From Triparma columacea (lineage: Eukaryota > Sar > Bolidophyceae > Parmales > Triparmaceae), in contig BRYA01000238.1 of NCBI GenBank assembly GCA_030267965.1, forward strand, positions 20,011 to 84,010: DNA of 64,000 bases. The letters run 5' to 3'. The notes beneath the pieces were generated by a model. The model made no database searches and was not told the DNA's origin. It saw only the letters and a list, made by a program, of their open reading frames with translations. Made by a program: the position numbers and the translations under genes. Shown one piece after another: positions 20,736 to 32,700 of the stretch (positions are counted from its first letter, which is position 1; every line of letters starts with the position of its first letter).

Positions 20736-23626
20736 TTACATTTGCTTAATAGCCTCCACTCCTGCCCTGACTCCGCTCTCGAAGGCTCCATTGAGGGTCG
20801 CTGAGCCGACGTGGTCTCCAGCTACGATGACTCCCTCGGGTGCTCCGAATTCCCGCAGCTTGCCGTTGACGTTCGCAGGGGTTTTGCAGCCGTACTGGGC
20901 GGGCTGGGCGTTGGCAATGTCGTAGACCTTTAGAGTCTTCCAATTATTGACAGCTGCATTTGGGAACCAGCACTTAAGGTGCGAGCGGACTGCGAGGTCG
21001 AGTCTCTCCTCGTCGACCTTTCCGTCGTCCCCCCTAAAGAGGTCCATGGTGGGGCCCAGGACTGTTACGCTGGCGAGGTGCTTCCCTGGCGGTGCGTATG
21101 TCTCAGAGACAACCGAGGGGAAACACATGTTGTTGATGGGCTTCTCCATGGTTCCCTTCTCCTGGCAGCCGTTAAGGATGAGGATTGGGTCCGTGACCGG
21201 GGGGGTTCCGAGTGAGTAGTACACGCACCCCACCGACCGTTGCGGTGTTCCGTCTGTCCCCCCTCCCTCCCCCTTCACGAGCTTGTTTGCAGCTGGGCCT
21301 TCCGTGGCGACAACAATCTGCCCAGCCTTCATGTTGTCTACGGCAGTTTCAATGAGCCAGCTGCCCTCATCTGCCCCTTGCATTGGTTTGACTCCTGTGA
21401 CCTTGTTTGCGGTCAACAACTCCATTCCCTTGCGCCAGTTTCTCAAGTCCTTCTCGAGAAGCCCTGGCACAGCGCCCATCCCCTCCTCGGGGAGACAAGC
21501 GGAACCTTCGGTGAACATCTTAAAGATGAAGTGGAACATGCGTGATGACTGGCTACCCAGTGGGGCTAGGTAAATCCCCCCCAGGAAGGGCTCGAAGAAC
21601 TGGCAAATGAACTGGTCGGAGAACCCCCACCTCACTTTGAGGGCGGTCAGGGTGTTTGTCTCAGGCTACGATGATACGGGAAGGGGGGAGTTAGCTACTG
21701 GAGGAGGGAGGCGGGCCGCAAAATGATTGTATGTCGGTCATTTTTGTCCCGCTTGCTCATGCTTAAAGATCGCCTCTCCTCCTTCCTCTTGCACAACCCT
21801 CCTCGCACATTGCCCCTCTCACCTCGTTGAAGAGATCGTCGCTACTGCTCTTGATGACGTGTACGAGCAAAGGGATGACCTTAAGCTTGTCCATGAAGGA
21901 GCCGACAGGGGAGATAACGGCCGCAAAAATATCCTGGGGGCGCCTGAGAGGATCAGCCACGCGACTGATGTAAAAGACGTTTGAGTCCCCACCACACTTC
22001 ACACCTCCCTTCCACCCATCTGAGGTCACCACAAAGGCTCCGGGCTGGAAAGGTCGCAGCTTGAGCCTGTTGTAGTTGAGAAGTTTCTTCGACTGAGGAT
22101 AGGAATCGATGAAGACAGCAAAGCCGCAGTCGAGGGTGAAGCCGTCAATTTTGTCAGAGCGGACCCTGCCCCCTAAGGTTTCCTGCGCCTCAATCACGGC
22201 AACGTTGCTATCTGGGGCCTTCCTCTTGATTGTAGAGGCTGCTGCGAGGCCGGCAGGGCCACCCCCAATGATGGCAACGTCGAACTCTGCCTTGGGCAAA
22301 GCGGCGAGGAGGGCTGTGACGAAGCGAAATGAGTAGATTTAGCTAGCTGCTGGTTTGTTGTCTCTTTTTAAGTTCTAATTCATTCTCACCTTCTTCCTCC
22401 GCAACGCGAGCAGCCTCCGCGATTTCTGTCTCCATACGAATGCGAGCTTCCTCAGCAAGGCGTGCTTCCTCAGCAAGGCGTGCTTCCTCGGCAAGGCGTA
22501 CTTCTTCGGCGAGGCGTGCTTCCTCGGCAAGGCGTGCTTCCTCGGCAAGTTGTGCTTCTTCGGCTAGGCGTGCTTCCTCAGCAAGGCGTGCTTCCTCGGC
22601 AAGGCGTGCTTCCTCAGCAAGGCGTGCTTCCTCGGCAAGGCGTGCTTCCTCGGCAAGGCGTGCTTCCTCAGCAAGGCGTGCTTCCTCGGCAAGGCGTGCT
22701 TCCTCGGCAAGGCGTGCTTCCTCGGCAAGGCGTGCTTCCTCAGCAAGGCGTGCTTCCTCGGCAAGGCGTGCTTCCTCGGCAAGGCGTACTTTCTCTGCAT
22801 ATTCTGCACCCGCCTTTTCCTCAGCTTCCACCTTGGCCTTTTCCTCAACTCCGACCCTTGGCTCTTCCTGCTCGGCGGAAACCCTTGCCTCCTCTTCTGC
22901 GTGGTCCTCCACGGCCTTCTGCTCTTCGACAAGCCTTTGCTCGACGAGTCGCTCCTCCTCCCGCCTTCTCTTTTCCGCCGCGTCCTTCTCCTCCTCAAGC
23001 CTCTTCGTTTCCTTTTTCTTAGCCTCAATCTGAGCCTGCTCCTCAACCTGCCTTTTCTGTTCCTTGATCCTCTCCTCAAGAGCGCGCTGCTCTTCCATCC
23101 TTCGCTCAAGCTCCATCTTCCTCTCCTCCTCGATCTTCTGCTTCTTGGCCTCCTCTGCAATCTCCCTCTCCTCTCTCTGTTTCGCCAGAATCCTTTCTGC
23201 CTCTTGCTTAGCCTTCAGCTGGGCCTCCCTCCTTTCCTCCTCGATCCTAGCAAGTCTCTCCATCTCCGTTTTCTCGGCCTTTTCCCTTTCTAGCTTCGCT
23301 TCCTCCTCCTCAGCCAGCCTCTCCGACTCACGATATTTCCGAGAAACTATTTTCCTCAGCTTCCTAGTAACTTTCTTAAAAATAGACCTAACTATATCCC
23401 TCTTCCTCTTACGTTCTCCATCAGATTTTGCATTAGAGTCCGACGTTGACATGTGCAGGGTGGAGAAAACTTGGTTGTCTCTGCTCGGTGGTAAATGGTA
23501 CTGAATAATGGGGCTCAAATGAGATCCCGACGCTCTCACTTTCGCAAGTTGAGTAGCTACAGGCACATAAAACGCCTGAGCGACCCCCCATATCACGAAA
23601 ATCACGAAAATCGCGAAAATTCGCAT
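20736..23626 (-). CDS. Plastid-targeted coiled-coil / FAD-dependent oxidoreductase fusion
   Basis: Three exons (23626-22390, 22313-21823, 21665-20736) splice in phase 1 then phase 0 to 885 residues. The N-terminus is a bipartite plastid presequence: signal peptide MRIFAIFVIFVIWGVAQA, then Phe19 at the predicted cleavage site. A long Glu/Arg/Lys coiled coil follows, ending in about 19 copies of LAEEAR. Exon 2 opens a Rossmann FAD-binding motif, VAIIGGGPAGLAAASTI, with VIEAQETLGGRVRSDKIDGF, typical of the amine-oxidase/phytoene-desaturase superfamily. The C-terminal FAD motif is PEGVIVAGDHVGSATLNGAF. The oxidoreductase has no Met at the exon 2 boundary, and the 76-nt GTGAG...CACAG intron keeps frame, which supports one fused gene. 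The alternative is two genes with an unseen start. The substrate is unknown; carotenoid or related plastid metabolism is a guess. Confidence 0.75.
22444..22788 (-). repeat. 18-bp tandem repeat encoding LAEEAR
   Basis: About 19 nearly identical 18-bp units (plus-strand form GCTTCCTCGGCAAGGCGT) encode LAEEAR hexads inside the coiled coil of the oxidoreductase fusion. Variants read LAEEAQ and LAEEVR. Near-identity at the DNA level, not only the protein level, points to recent expansion or homogenisation. Confidence 0.93.
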
Positions 23627-23961
23627 ATTCCTCCCAATTGTCCACTCCCTCAAATAAATCTCATGTTCAAGGTCAGGTAAGGTAGGCCAAGGGTAGGGAG
23701 GGTGAATAACTTTTTGAAGACTTTAAATCACAAGCTTCAGAACCAACCACAGCCTCTTACCATACGTGCCAAAAAAAAAAGCCGCACCTCTCCCCCAACA
23801 TACATACATTTTATTCTCCCCCACAACCTCCACAAAAACTTTTCTCCAAAATTAATCTCTCCCCTAAAAGAGAGAATACCGTTAAAATGTATACGCAAAT
23901 GACGACACCGACATCAACACTCGGTCCCGACGAGCTGAATCAATCGTTCAAAGCTCCTCCC
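23627..23961. other. Intergenic region between the fusion gene and globin gene
   Basis: 335 bp between the 5' end of the oxidoreductase fusion and the 3' end of the upstream globin, both on the minus strand. It should hold the fusion promoter. I see no TATA box or repeat apart from an A-rich run near 23771. Confidence 0.4.
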
Positions 23962-24502
23962 TCACTCAGTCTTGGTCATGATGGCCTTTATGACGCCTGA
24001 AAGCCACATCCAGCTCTCCTCCTCCCTCTCGCCAAACTTGCCTTTCAATTCCGCCCTTAGTGAGCCCACGAGTGCTACTCCAAGCGTGTCGTAATTTAGT
24101 ATAGTCACTCCATATTCCTTGTGTCTTGCTCCAAGGTCCGTCAAGATTTCCGCGCACTTGCCGAGGTCTCCGAGGTCTTTTACCAGCATGTCTATCGCCC
24201 AGACGACGATCCGAGCGTACTCAAGAAAACCCACGTTCTCGAAGAGCTCCTTGTTGGGTGTTGAAAAGTCGATGGAGAGAGCATTAACGTCAAAAGTTGA
24301 AGAGAACCGGAAGTACGATAGCATTACTGGGTCGAGGACGAAGAGTCGGTGAAATAACATAGTTCTGCAACGTGGGTCGTGTCAGACGTGCGTCTCTGTG
24401 TTTGGGAATGTAATTTCTTCAAGCCAGGACTCACCCAATCGCCTCTGCTGAAGCAACAGCACGAATTTCATGCCACGAGGAAGTCACTACATCAACCTTC
24501 AT
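23962..24502 (-). CDS. Single-domain globin
   Basis: A heme-binding globin of 156 residues in two exons (24502-24435 and 24364-23962), joined in phase 2 across a 70-nt GTGAGT...TTGCAG intron. Splicing restores the A/B helices: SSWHEIRAVASAEAIGTMLF then HRLFVLDPVMLSYFRFSS, the usual globin W...A...G..LF..LF..DP....F.F pattern. The F helix has LGARHKEYGV, with the proximal histidine at about residue 104. The H-helix end is SWMWLSGVIKAIM. The E helix (FLEYARIVVWAIDMLV) appears to lack a distal histidine, with Glu or a neighbour at E7; exact register needs alignment. Such proteins bind O2, NO or redox ligands; the role here is unknown. Confidence 0.85.
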
Positions 24503-25183
24503 TTCATCGCTCTGTGGGCTGGGGTTAGTTTGGTCACAGTTTGGAGTACAGTTCTCTCAAATTCAAATTTACCAAGGGGGATGTGGCCGACTTGCAACAA
24601 TACATCAAATATTACCCTCTGTGAATCGTCCCATGGCAAGGAAATGATTTAAACAGTGGTAAGCATATACATTAATTGCTCCAACGCCACGATACCGTAT
24701 TTTACCCACCATGGACATATTCAAAACGACAAAGATTCTTTTCTCTCTTTCTTTTTCAGGTTTCTGGAAAGATGTCCACCTACCTTCTTTTTTGTTCTTT
24801 ATTTTCCACGGTTCTTTATTTTTAAAATTATCCCATTTGACCCTCCATTCCACCCTAACTAACCCCGGGTAATCCACAAGGTATACATCCAGAAGGTTTA
24901 TTCGAGGAGGCTGCTAGAGGGGAGGTTAAGGGTTTTGCAGTCGCGGAGGGACGAGGCAGCTAGAATGGTATTGAAAACAAGGAGGAGAGAGAGCGGTAGG
25001 ACACATATTGTGGAAGGGGACGTTTAATCCAGGCCTGTTGAAATCACCATCACCCCTCCCCAACCCTTTCCTCCCCCCTCCCCCGAGAAACTTCCACAGC
25101 CCCAAAACACCACCCCACCCCCCTACCCCCCCCCCCCTCCTCCCTATCCCACCTCCGCAACACCCCCCCCCTCATCCAACCAG
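24503..25183. promoter_or_regulatory. Divergent intergenic region
   Basis: 681 bp between the globin start (minus) and the TSNAXIP1-like start (plus). The segment 25040-25180 is extremely C-rich on the plus strand and probably forms the 5' leader of the plus gene. An open minus frame at 24605-24877 has no recognisable content and is not called. Confidence 0.4.
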
Positions 25184-28025
25184 ATGGTAACCCTATCTAT
25201 CCCAACCGTCAAGTCCTCTTCCCCTGTCAATAACTATGGAACCTCCTCCTCCTTAACAACTCGATCACCCTCTCCAATTTCCCACCCAAATCACCGCACC
25301 GCCCCCCCTTCCTTGGCATGGGACTCCCAGCGGCTGTCACCCCCGCCCCCTCGCCTCAGTCCTTCTCCCCGCAAGAAGAAGATGCACTTCTTCAAGCCTG
25401 CCTCTCCTTCATTAACTGATCCTTTGCCTCTTCAGTCCACCCCAACTTCGGATCCGATTCATTTGCCCACAAGATCAACATCGATACCTCGCTCGGTTGT
25501 GCGGGACCCTGGGCTTGACATGTGGCCCGGGGGCAGATCAGATTCCTTCAAACCAAAGTTTCTGAGGAAGCTCGATAACTTTGTTGAAACCGAGCTTCGT
25601 GCTCTTGGGGTCCACGATCAGCCCCCTAACGCCACTCGCGTCCAGGTCTTCAAGAGTGCGTTCTCAAAATTTGCGGACGAGTTCAAGTCCTATTCCAGCT
25701 TCCTTTATGCCGTACAGAACGAGTATGACAGGTGAGAACGAGCATTATGTGGAAAATAATAGTATATCATCGACGACACCGAGGACTTCACTTTGTGTTC
25801 TTTTCGTGACACACTTCGCTGTTCTGGGCACAAGTTTATTCACTAACACTCTCCCTCTTGCCACACTCACCTTGCTTTTCGCAGCCTCCTGGACAGCTAC
25901 AAGGACAAGCTGCACAGCGTGCCGCAGATCGAGGCGGAGAACCTCTCCCTGAGAATAGGGGCCGGGCAGAAGATCGAGGACCTCAAGAAAGAGTTCGCAA
26001 AGGAGAAGAAGGAGCTCCTCGAGAAGCTCAAAACTCAGTGCAAGCTGCAGGTGGAAGCAGTCAACGAAAGGAGAGCCCTCGAGGCCATGGTGAAGGAGGT
26101 GAGGTATCACACATTCTTAGAATTGTCGCTCTGCTCGTCGTACAATTCAGACACTAACGCATCCACCCTCGCCGCTCCTCGTCATAGCTTGAATTCGCAG
26201 GCAAGATTCACAAGGAAAAGCACGACGAAATGAGGGGCTCCACGATAACGCTCACCAACGCCCTCGTGAGGCTAGAGGACGAGAATGCTGCTCGCGCTCT
26301 AGTCGAGAACACGCAGCAGTCGGAAGTTCTGCGACTGAAGTCTGCCCTCGAAAAGGCGAACGCAGAGGCCGACCGCCTCAAGCACCTCGCCGTGGATATG
26401 GAGGAGCAAATTGCTAATCTCGTCCCTCCCCAGCTCATGGAAGAGAAAGAGGCCCACATCAACATTTTGCGCAAGGAAATGTCCCAAATGAGGGCTTCCC
26501 ATAGAGAAACCATGAACAAGTATGAGACCCTCAACAATGCTTTCACTCGTGTCGAGGAGAACGGTGTCGAGGAGAACGATGACAACAGCGGGGACGAGAC
26601 CAGCAGACAAGCCCATTCCCTCACGTCGAGCGCTATCGTGACTGATCTTGTGGACCAGATTGAGTCCCTGAAAGCGCAGCTCAGCGAAGGCAAACTCCGC
26701 CAAGACGCGGCCAGCGACGACGTGAACATTCAGGGAGAGGTGAGAATTGGCCAAAAGCGCAAATAATAATCCAATTATTCGTACAATATTCAACACCAAC
26801 AAACCTCGGTCGTCCCTTCGCTACTCGTTGCAGGGGTTTCAACCGCAGGGCAATTTCTTCGAAGGCAAGGGTTATATAGAGGACGTACCTGAATTCCTAC
26901 GGTACTGTGGGCCAATTCGAAACTGGAGGTTGTCCAAACGAGAGTGTGAACGTGCGGTGAATGACGTTTGGATTGCGAAGGAAGAGTGGGCCGAAGACAA
27001 CGAGGATGAGCCCATTCATCTCAGGTAAGAGAAAAAATAGTTATTTACCTCACATGTAGGGGAAAGTTAAAAATATATACACAAACGCAACCCATTCAAC
27101 GGCTCGCTTCTCTCGCCGCAATCGCCACAGTGACTTTCTCTACATCTACTTTCGCGAAAAGTACGAAGAGAACCAAGCTCTCATCGCAGAGTTCGGCTAC
27201 AACTTGATTGACGCCCTCGAACGTTACATTGACGACTCCGACTGTCTCATATTCCTAAAAATCCTGCAAGGGGAGTTTGCGGAGGAGGTCCGCGACGACC
27301 AGCTCCACCTGCTGGTGGAAATCCCCAGAGTCATGGAGGAGGAGGACTGCGCCCTTCACTCCGGTGTGCCTTCTGGCATGCTGCAGATTGCATCATTCAT
27401 GAGGATACTCAAGAAATTGCTTAACACGAAGTCGGACCACTCTTTCAATAAGCTGCAGAAGGCGCTCCAGTTTGAAGCCAAGAAGGGGCGCATGATTGCC
27501 TACAATGAAATTTTCGAGGAGGACGAGGATGGAAACCAGGGCGATTTCTGCGAGTTGCTGAGGGCGCAACACTTGGAAGAGATCATTGCCTACGGCCGCA
27601 AGCTCAAGCAGGCTATCGAAGATAGGGCAGATAAGGTGAGAATCACAACAAGAATAAATGAAAGCGATGGCGGCTAAAGATGTCGTTAGAGAGCTTCAAA
27701 ATAATCCTCTTGCTGATCGCTCACTAACACATCCCACTTCTGTCGCTCGCCGCACTCGCTTCGCTTGTTGCAGGTCGGGTCGGACAAACTCCTCATCTCC
27801 GACCTGAGGGATGTGATTGCCCACTTTGATCCTGACAAAGGCCGCGCCGACATCAACCTCTACCTAGCCCGAGGAGTGAAATGCCCCATCCAGGAGATGG
27901 TAGAGAGGGAGAGCAATGGCGAGGAGGTAGACGTCGAGGAGTTTATATTGTCACTGAGGGACGGCTTGCTGAAGAAGAGCGAGGTCAAGGCCGGTGGTGG
28001 CGGGGGCGGCGGCGGCGGCGGCTAG
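25184..28025 (+). CDS. TSNAXIP1-like cilium-associated coiled-coil protein
   Basis: Six exons (25184-25731, 25885-26098, 26188-26739, 26834-27024, 27131-27635, 27774-28025) join in frame to 753 residues. After a Pro/Ser-rich leader, the conserved N-terminal block of translin-associated factor X-interacting protein 1 is visible: LRKLDNFVETELRALG, then RVQVFKSAFSKFADEFKSY and FLYAVQNEYD. A long coiled coil follows. The second family block is FLRYCGPIRNWRLSKREC with DVWIAKEEW and YFREKYEENQALIAEFGYNL. A C-terminal EF-hand-like pair (LISDLRDVIAHFDPDKGRAD) precedes a poly-Gly tail. The family is found in ciliated eukaryotes, so a flagellar role is likely but inferred. The acceptors at 27773 and 26833 carry the CTTCGCT...TTGCAG signature discussed in the findings. 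Confidence 0.8.
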
Positions 28026-28127
28026 CTCCTAAAATTTGTTCGCGTTGTTAGAAAAAAACCGTATAAATCGTGCTTTTTTCACCTTATTCTCTTCCCTTTC
28101 CCCAGACTCGATGCTAAAATAACTGGG

Positions 28128-29634
28128 ATGGAGGAAGAGGAACAACTCTCTCTTAAGCTTCTCACCAAGCTCGAGCAGCTCGAATTGGAGAACAATCGGC
28201 TCCACCAGCAGGTGCATGATAACGAGCAGAGAGAGTCCATGCTGGAATCCAAGATATCTGCCATGGACGGAATGTTGGAGGATGCCATGGCCGACATAAA
28301 TACCTTGGAGGCGAGCCAGCTTTCGCAAACGGGATGGAAGAAGGCAAATGAAATATATGAGAACGTCAATGCCCCATCGACGCCCAACCTTCTCCCTCAA
28401 AGTCAGCTTTATGGGACCTCCACAAGGTCGCCGATACGTATGGTATCTCACCAGGCCACCCCGCCGGTGTCGAAACATACACCATCGTCTTCTCAGTTTG
28501 AACCCTGGGAGAGCGGTGGAATTAAAAATCAAATCACTGACTTCATGACTCGCATGACTGAGTTAGAGAAGGAGAATGATTCCCTCAAACACATCAATCT
28601 CCAGTTGCAGAACCTCAACGTAATGCAGCAGTCAAAAACCATTGACCCGCAGGGTATGCAGGAACTTGAGATAGCCGCGCTACACGCGGAGAGACGAGTC
28701 GCAGACCTGGAGACTGACATGGCAGTGTTGATTGCAAACCAGCAGGCTCTCTTGACGACATTTGAACAGAAAAGTAGCTCCCTGACTAGGGTTACGCAAG
28801 AATACAAGGCATATAAAGCCAAGAGGCATATGGAATTACGGAACTTTGAAATGCGTCTCTCTGCTGTCGCTGGAGACTTCAGAAAAGCAGAGAGTAGGTG
28901 AGAATGGGCAAATAGCAATACAGCCAGCAATGACGGCGTTGCGATGGTCGAAAGGTCCTTTTATTTGACACCATCAGCTCTAAACTCTCGTTGCAGCTTG
29001 CAGGTCGCTGAGGAGAGGAGGAAGGAGGATGAGGAGACAATGGCAAACAGCAAGAGGCAAATATCGTTACTGCAGAAGGAGTTAGATCGGAAGAACGATG
29101 CAATCCAACAAATGAGGGCTCATACCTCGAAAATATCAGAAAATTACAAAGCGATGAACGAAAAATTTAAGTCGGAGCAGCGCAGCGGAAAGCTAGGTGA
29201 GAATAGACAAGATTAAAAACGAAGACAGACAGCACCCGTGATGAACTTGCTTTTTTCTGAAAACTTACCTCAACCGCCCGCACGTTATAGAGCTTGCCTC
29301 GATGAGGGCGGAGGGGAAGGAAAAAGACATGCAAATAGCAAGGTTGCTTGCTGAAACGGGGGACAACCTTATGTTGAAGCAGCAGAAGGTGGAACTCAAA
29401 CAAAATTGTCACGACCTCCTCTCCGTGGTCGAGACGCAGCAGGAAATGATCCAATCGCTACGAGACGCTACAAAACTATCTCATCCCGATTTCAAACCTA
29501 TACAGAGTTCAGATGGGCTCAATTCCAAGCCTTTGCGACAAAAGGCAACGGAAGAGAAACCGAACAACATCACGACAGCCGCTGGGGCATTTGCTGCGAG
29601 ACGAATCGAGGTACTCAATGACAGCAACAAATAG
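28128..29634 (+). CDS. Coiled-coil protein, 437 aa, function unknown
   Basis: Exons 28128-28897, 28997-29196 and 29291-29634 join in phase. The protein is almost entirely helical: LKLLTKLEQLELENNRLHQQ at the start, a Ser/Thr/Pro interruption (about residues 85-125), then further heptads (MTRMTELEKENDSLKHIN; LLQKELDRKNDAIQQMR). It begins 102 bp after the stop of the TSNAXIP1-like gene on the same strand, so a ciliary or cytoskeletal role is plausible from position only. No enzymatic motif is seen. Confidence 0.75.
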
Positions 29635-29755
29635 CTAGCAAATTTTGAACAATGAAAACATACATTATAAATTGGTCAGATGATTCAGAATGATCTGGAT
29701 GGAGAGAGGAGAGAGGGAGAAGAAGGAGAGAATTGTTTTATTTTCCCAACAGACC

Positions 29756-32700
29756 ATGGGGTCTACCGTTCGAAGTACAAGAGAGTCAAAACGACGAACA
29801 AACCAAGGCTTCCTCTCATCATTGAGTAATTTCCGCACCTGTGTTGCACACATTTCTATCATTGCCCTCGTCTATCTGTTGTCGCTTCCTCAGGTTTACT
29901 CCCTTTCTGTGGCGGATTTCCCGTTAGCAGGCCGTCACGAGATAGCAACATCGGGAATGAATTACGATTTCATAGCGATGGGGGACGTAGATGGAGATAG
30001 TCATGTAGATTTAGTATTGGCCTCCACAACAACAGCCATGTATGTTCTTCTCAACGAGGGGGGAAACAGCGACGCGCAATTCACCTGGATATCGAATAGC
30101 AACTACGGGAACATAAATTATCTATCGCTCGGGGACGTTGTTGGTGAAGATGGCCTGGATTTACTAGTCGCAGATGATGATAGTGTTTATGTGCAAGAAA
30201 ATAGATACTCAACAGGGACGTGCTCAAACAGCGACAATGGCGGTGTGAATGGATGCTTCGGGGTCAGACTTCTCCTGGATTCGGCCTGCACTGATGCTGT
30301 TTACGTTGGCCTGGCGAAAGTAGACTTTGATGAGTGCGCCGATATTGTCGCGGTTTGTGAGGGTACTAAGACAGTGAAGTACTATTCAGCGAATTGCGTT
30401 AACGATGCAAGCACGGGATCATTTATAGAACACGTCATCGCGAGTGACAAGACAGCCCTGAAGGAAGTTAAGAAGGTTGAGATTGGCGATATGAATGGAG
30501 ATGGAATCATGGACGCAGTCATTGTCAGCGAGAACAAGAATTCTTACGGGTTATCAATATGGCTCGGGAACACAACGACGGATTATGTTAGCATGACGTT
30601 CGCTAGAACTAACTTTGAGCTCGGGTCAGATAACGAGCGCTTTTCAGACTTGGTTGTCGGTGACTTCAACAGCGATGGCATTATGGATGTTGTTGCGGCA
30701 TCTGAAACGAAGGACAAGTTGTACTTTATTGGTGGGATTGACGGGGAAAGCAACTGGCTAAGTCGGGTCACAAACCCTGTTGTGGAACTCATCAGTCCCG
30801 GAGACAAGCCAGTCAACTTGCATGCGCGAGACATGGACGCAGACGGAGACCTCGATATCGTTTACGCGGCGAAGAACTCGAATCGTATCTACATACTTGA
30901 GAACGTCGGTGGGGCAAATGTGTTTAGTTCCACCCTTGTCAGTGTGGCAGACAGTACGAGTACAACGAAAGACCCCGAAGGCCTTGCTGTTGGTGACCTA
31001 GATGGGGACGGCTTCCTCGATGTTGCATACGGAACAGATACCTGGGACAAGGCATACGTCGCGTACAACGCCCACACCGGGTCTTGCCCCAGGGGCAAGT
31101 TCTTGGAGCAGCGGGGAGTCGGAGAGGCTGCTGTGTGCGTCGACTGCGTTGAGGGCAAGTATAAGAGTTCAACAGGGGAAACTTGCTTCGATTGTCAAGA
31201 GGGAACGTATGCCGAATTTAGCGGAGCGACGTCTTGTCAATCCTGCCCCGAGGGCAAGTTTGCCTCAGGGAGTGGTAATAGTTTATGCGTGGATTGTTTG
31301 GCAGGGACCTTTTCTAACGTAGCAGCATCATCTTCCTGTCAACAGTGTGGGGAAGGGAAGCACGCTCCTAGTGACGGATCTTCCAATTGCCAGGACTGTT
31401 CCATTGGCAAGTATTCGCAGTCCCCCGGCGCCGTCAATTGCGAGGATTGCTCTGTTGGGACTTACAATCAAAACGTCGGGATGGATTCTTGCGATTCATT
31501 GTGTGCAGCGGGGAGATATGGTACCCAGATAGGAGCAACCGACATGACGAGCTGTGCTGCGTGCGCTGCAGGCAAATCTAGTACTCCTGGTGTCGGCCAG
31601 TGCACAGACTGCGCTCCAGGGAAGTTCGCTCCGGGTGATGGGAGCTCGTCTTGTTTCAACTGTACCGAGTCCAAAAGTAGCGGAGAGGGAGCAGTGACAT
31701 GCACTGATTTCGAGGTTGTCGACGTGATACCAAGATCTGGGACGACCGAGGGAGGGAACCTAATCAGGGTCAAGGTACAGGGTGATATAGGCAGCGATAT
31801 CTCGACAGTGATAATAAAACTAGGGAACAATTTATGCCCGATTTTCCCCCAGTTGAGCAATGCCACTCATCTCGCATGCGAGACTCCACCAGGAGTCGGA
31901 GCAGATTTACAAGTTGAGGTGGATTCAGGGGGGTCAGCTGCTTACGTCCTCAAGGGGGGTTGGGATTACGACCTTCCAACAATCGACAGCGTTTCTGGGT
32001 GCCAAAGCTGGACAGAAGTGTATGAGGCGAGCACAGTCGTTGGGAATAACAAAACATATGCCTGTCCTACCACAGGCGATGGAGTGACTTTGACGGTTGT
32101 TGGAAGGAATTTTGGCGATTCAGAAGTTGAAGTTATTGCACAGGTTGGGGGTCAAGCTTGCAGCGAGGTGAACATCTTGGTGCCCCACAGGATTATAACG
32201 TGCACGTTACCTGCAGGAGCTGGGGAGAATGTTGGGGTGAAAGTTACCGTTGGTGAACAATCGGACACAGCGTATATATTGAGCTATGCAAAGCCCATGG
32301 TGAAGACAGTGACAGGTACAGGTAGCGACAAATGCAAGAAATCAGTCAAAAATAATCCAAACGCTGCCGTTGACTGCCCAAGGGTCGGGGGTGAACTGAT
32401 TACCATAACCGGAAGGAACTTTGGCCCATCCGAGCCCATCGTCATGGTTGGAGGAGTCGGCTGCAAGAGGCCGGAGGGGGGCGCAGCATACGATGGGGCG
32501 AATCAGACTGTCGTCAAGTGCATACTTCCCGCGGGGAGCGGGGAGCTGAAGAGTGTCAATGTCATACAGATCAATGGGCTCATTAGCGAGAGGGTCAACC
32601 TCGTGAGCTATGAGAAGTGTCCTGCGGGATACAGGAACGCTCCTAATGAGGAGCTGGGATATTTTGAGTGCGTCATTTGTGAAAAAGGAACGTACTCCGT

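Noticed and set aside
22440..23033. Long plus-strand frames of ASSARR or LPRQGVL repeats
   Set aside because: They are antisense shadows of the LAEEAR-encoding tandem repeat; the minus-strand frame has a presequence, splice sites and a downstream domain.
24605..24877. 90-codon minus-strand frame upstream of the TSNAXIP1-like gene
   Set aside because: No domain, odd composition and no splice or promoter support; it lies in a divergent intergenic region.
25008..25190. Pro-rich frame ahead of the TSNAXIP1-like start
   Set aside because: It is a C-rich leader in another frame and looks like untranslated sequence.
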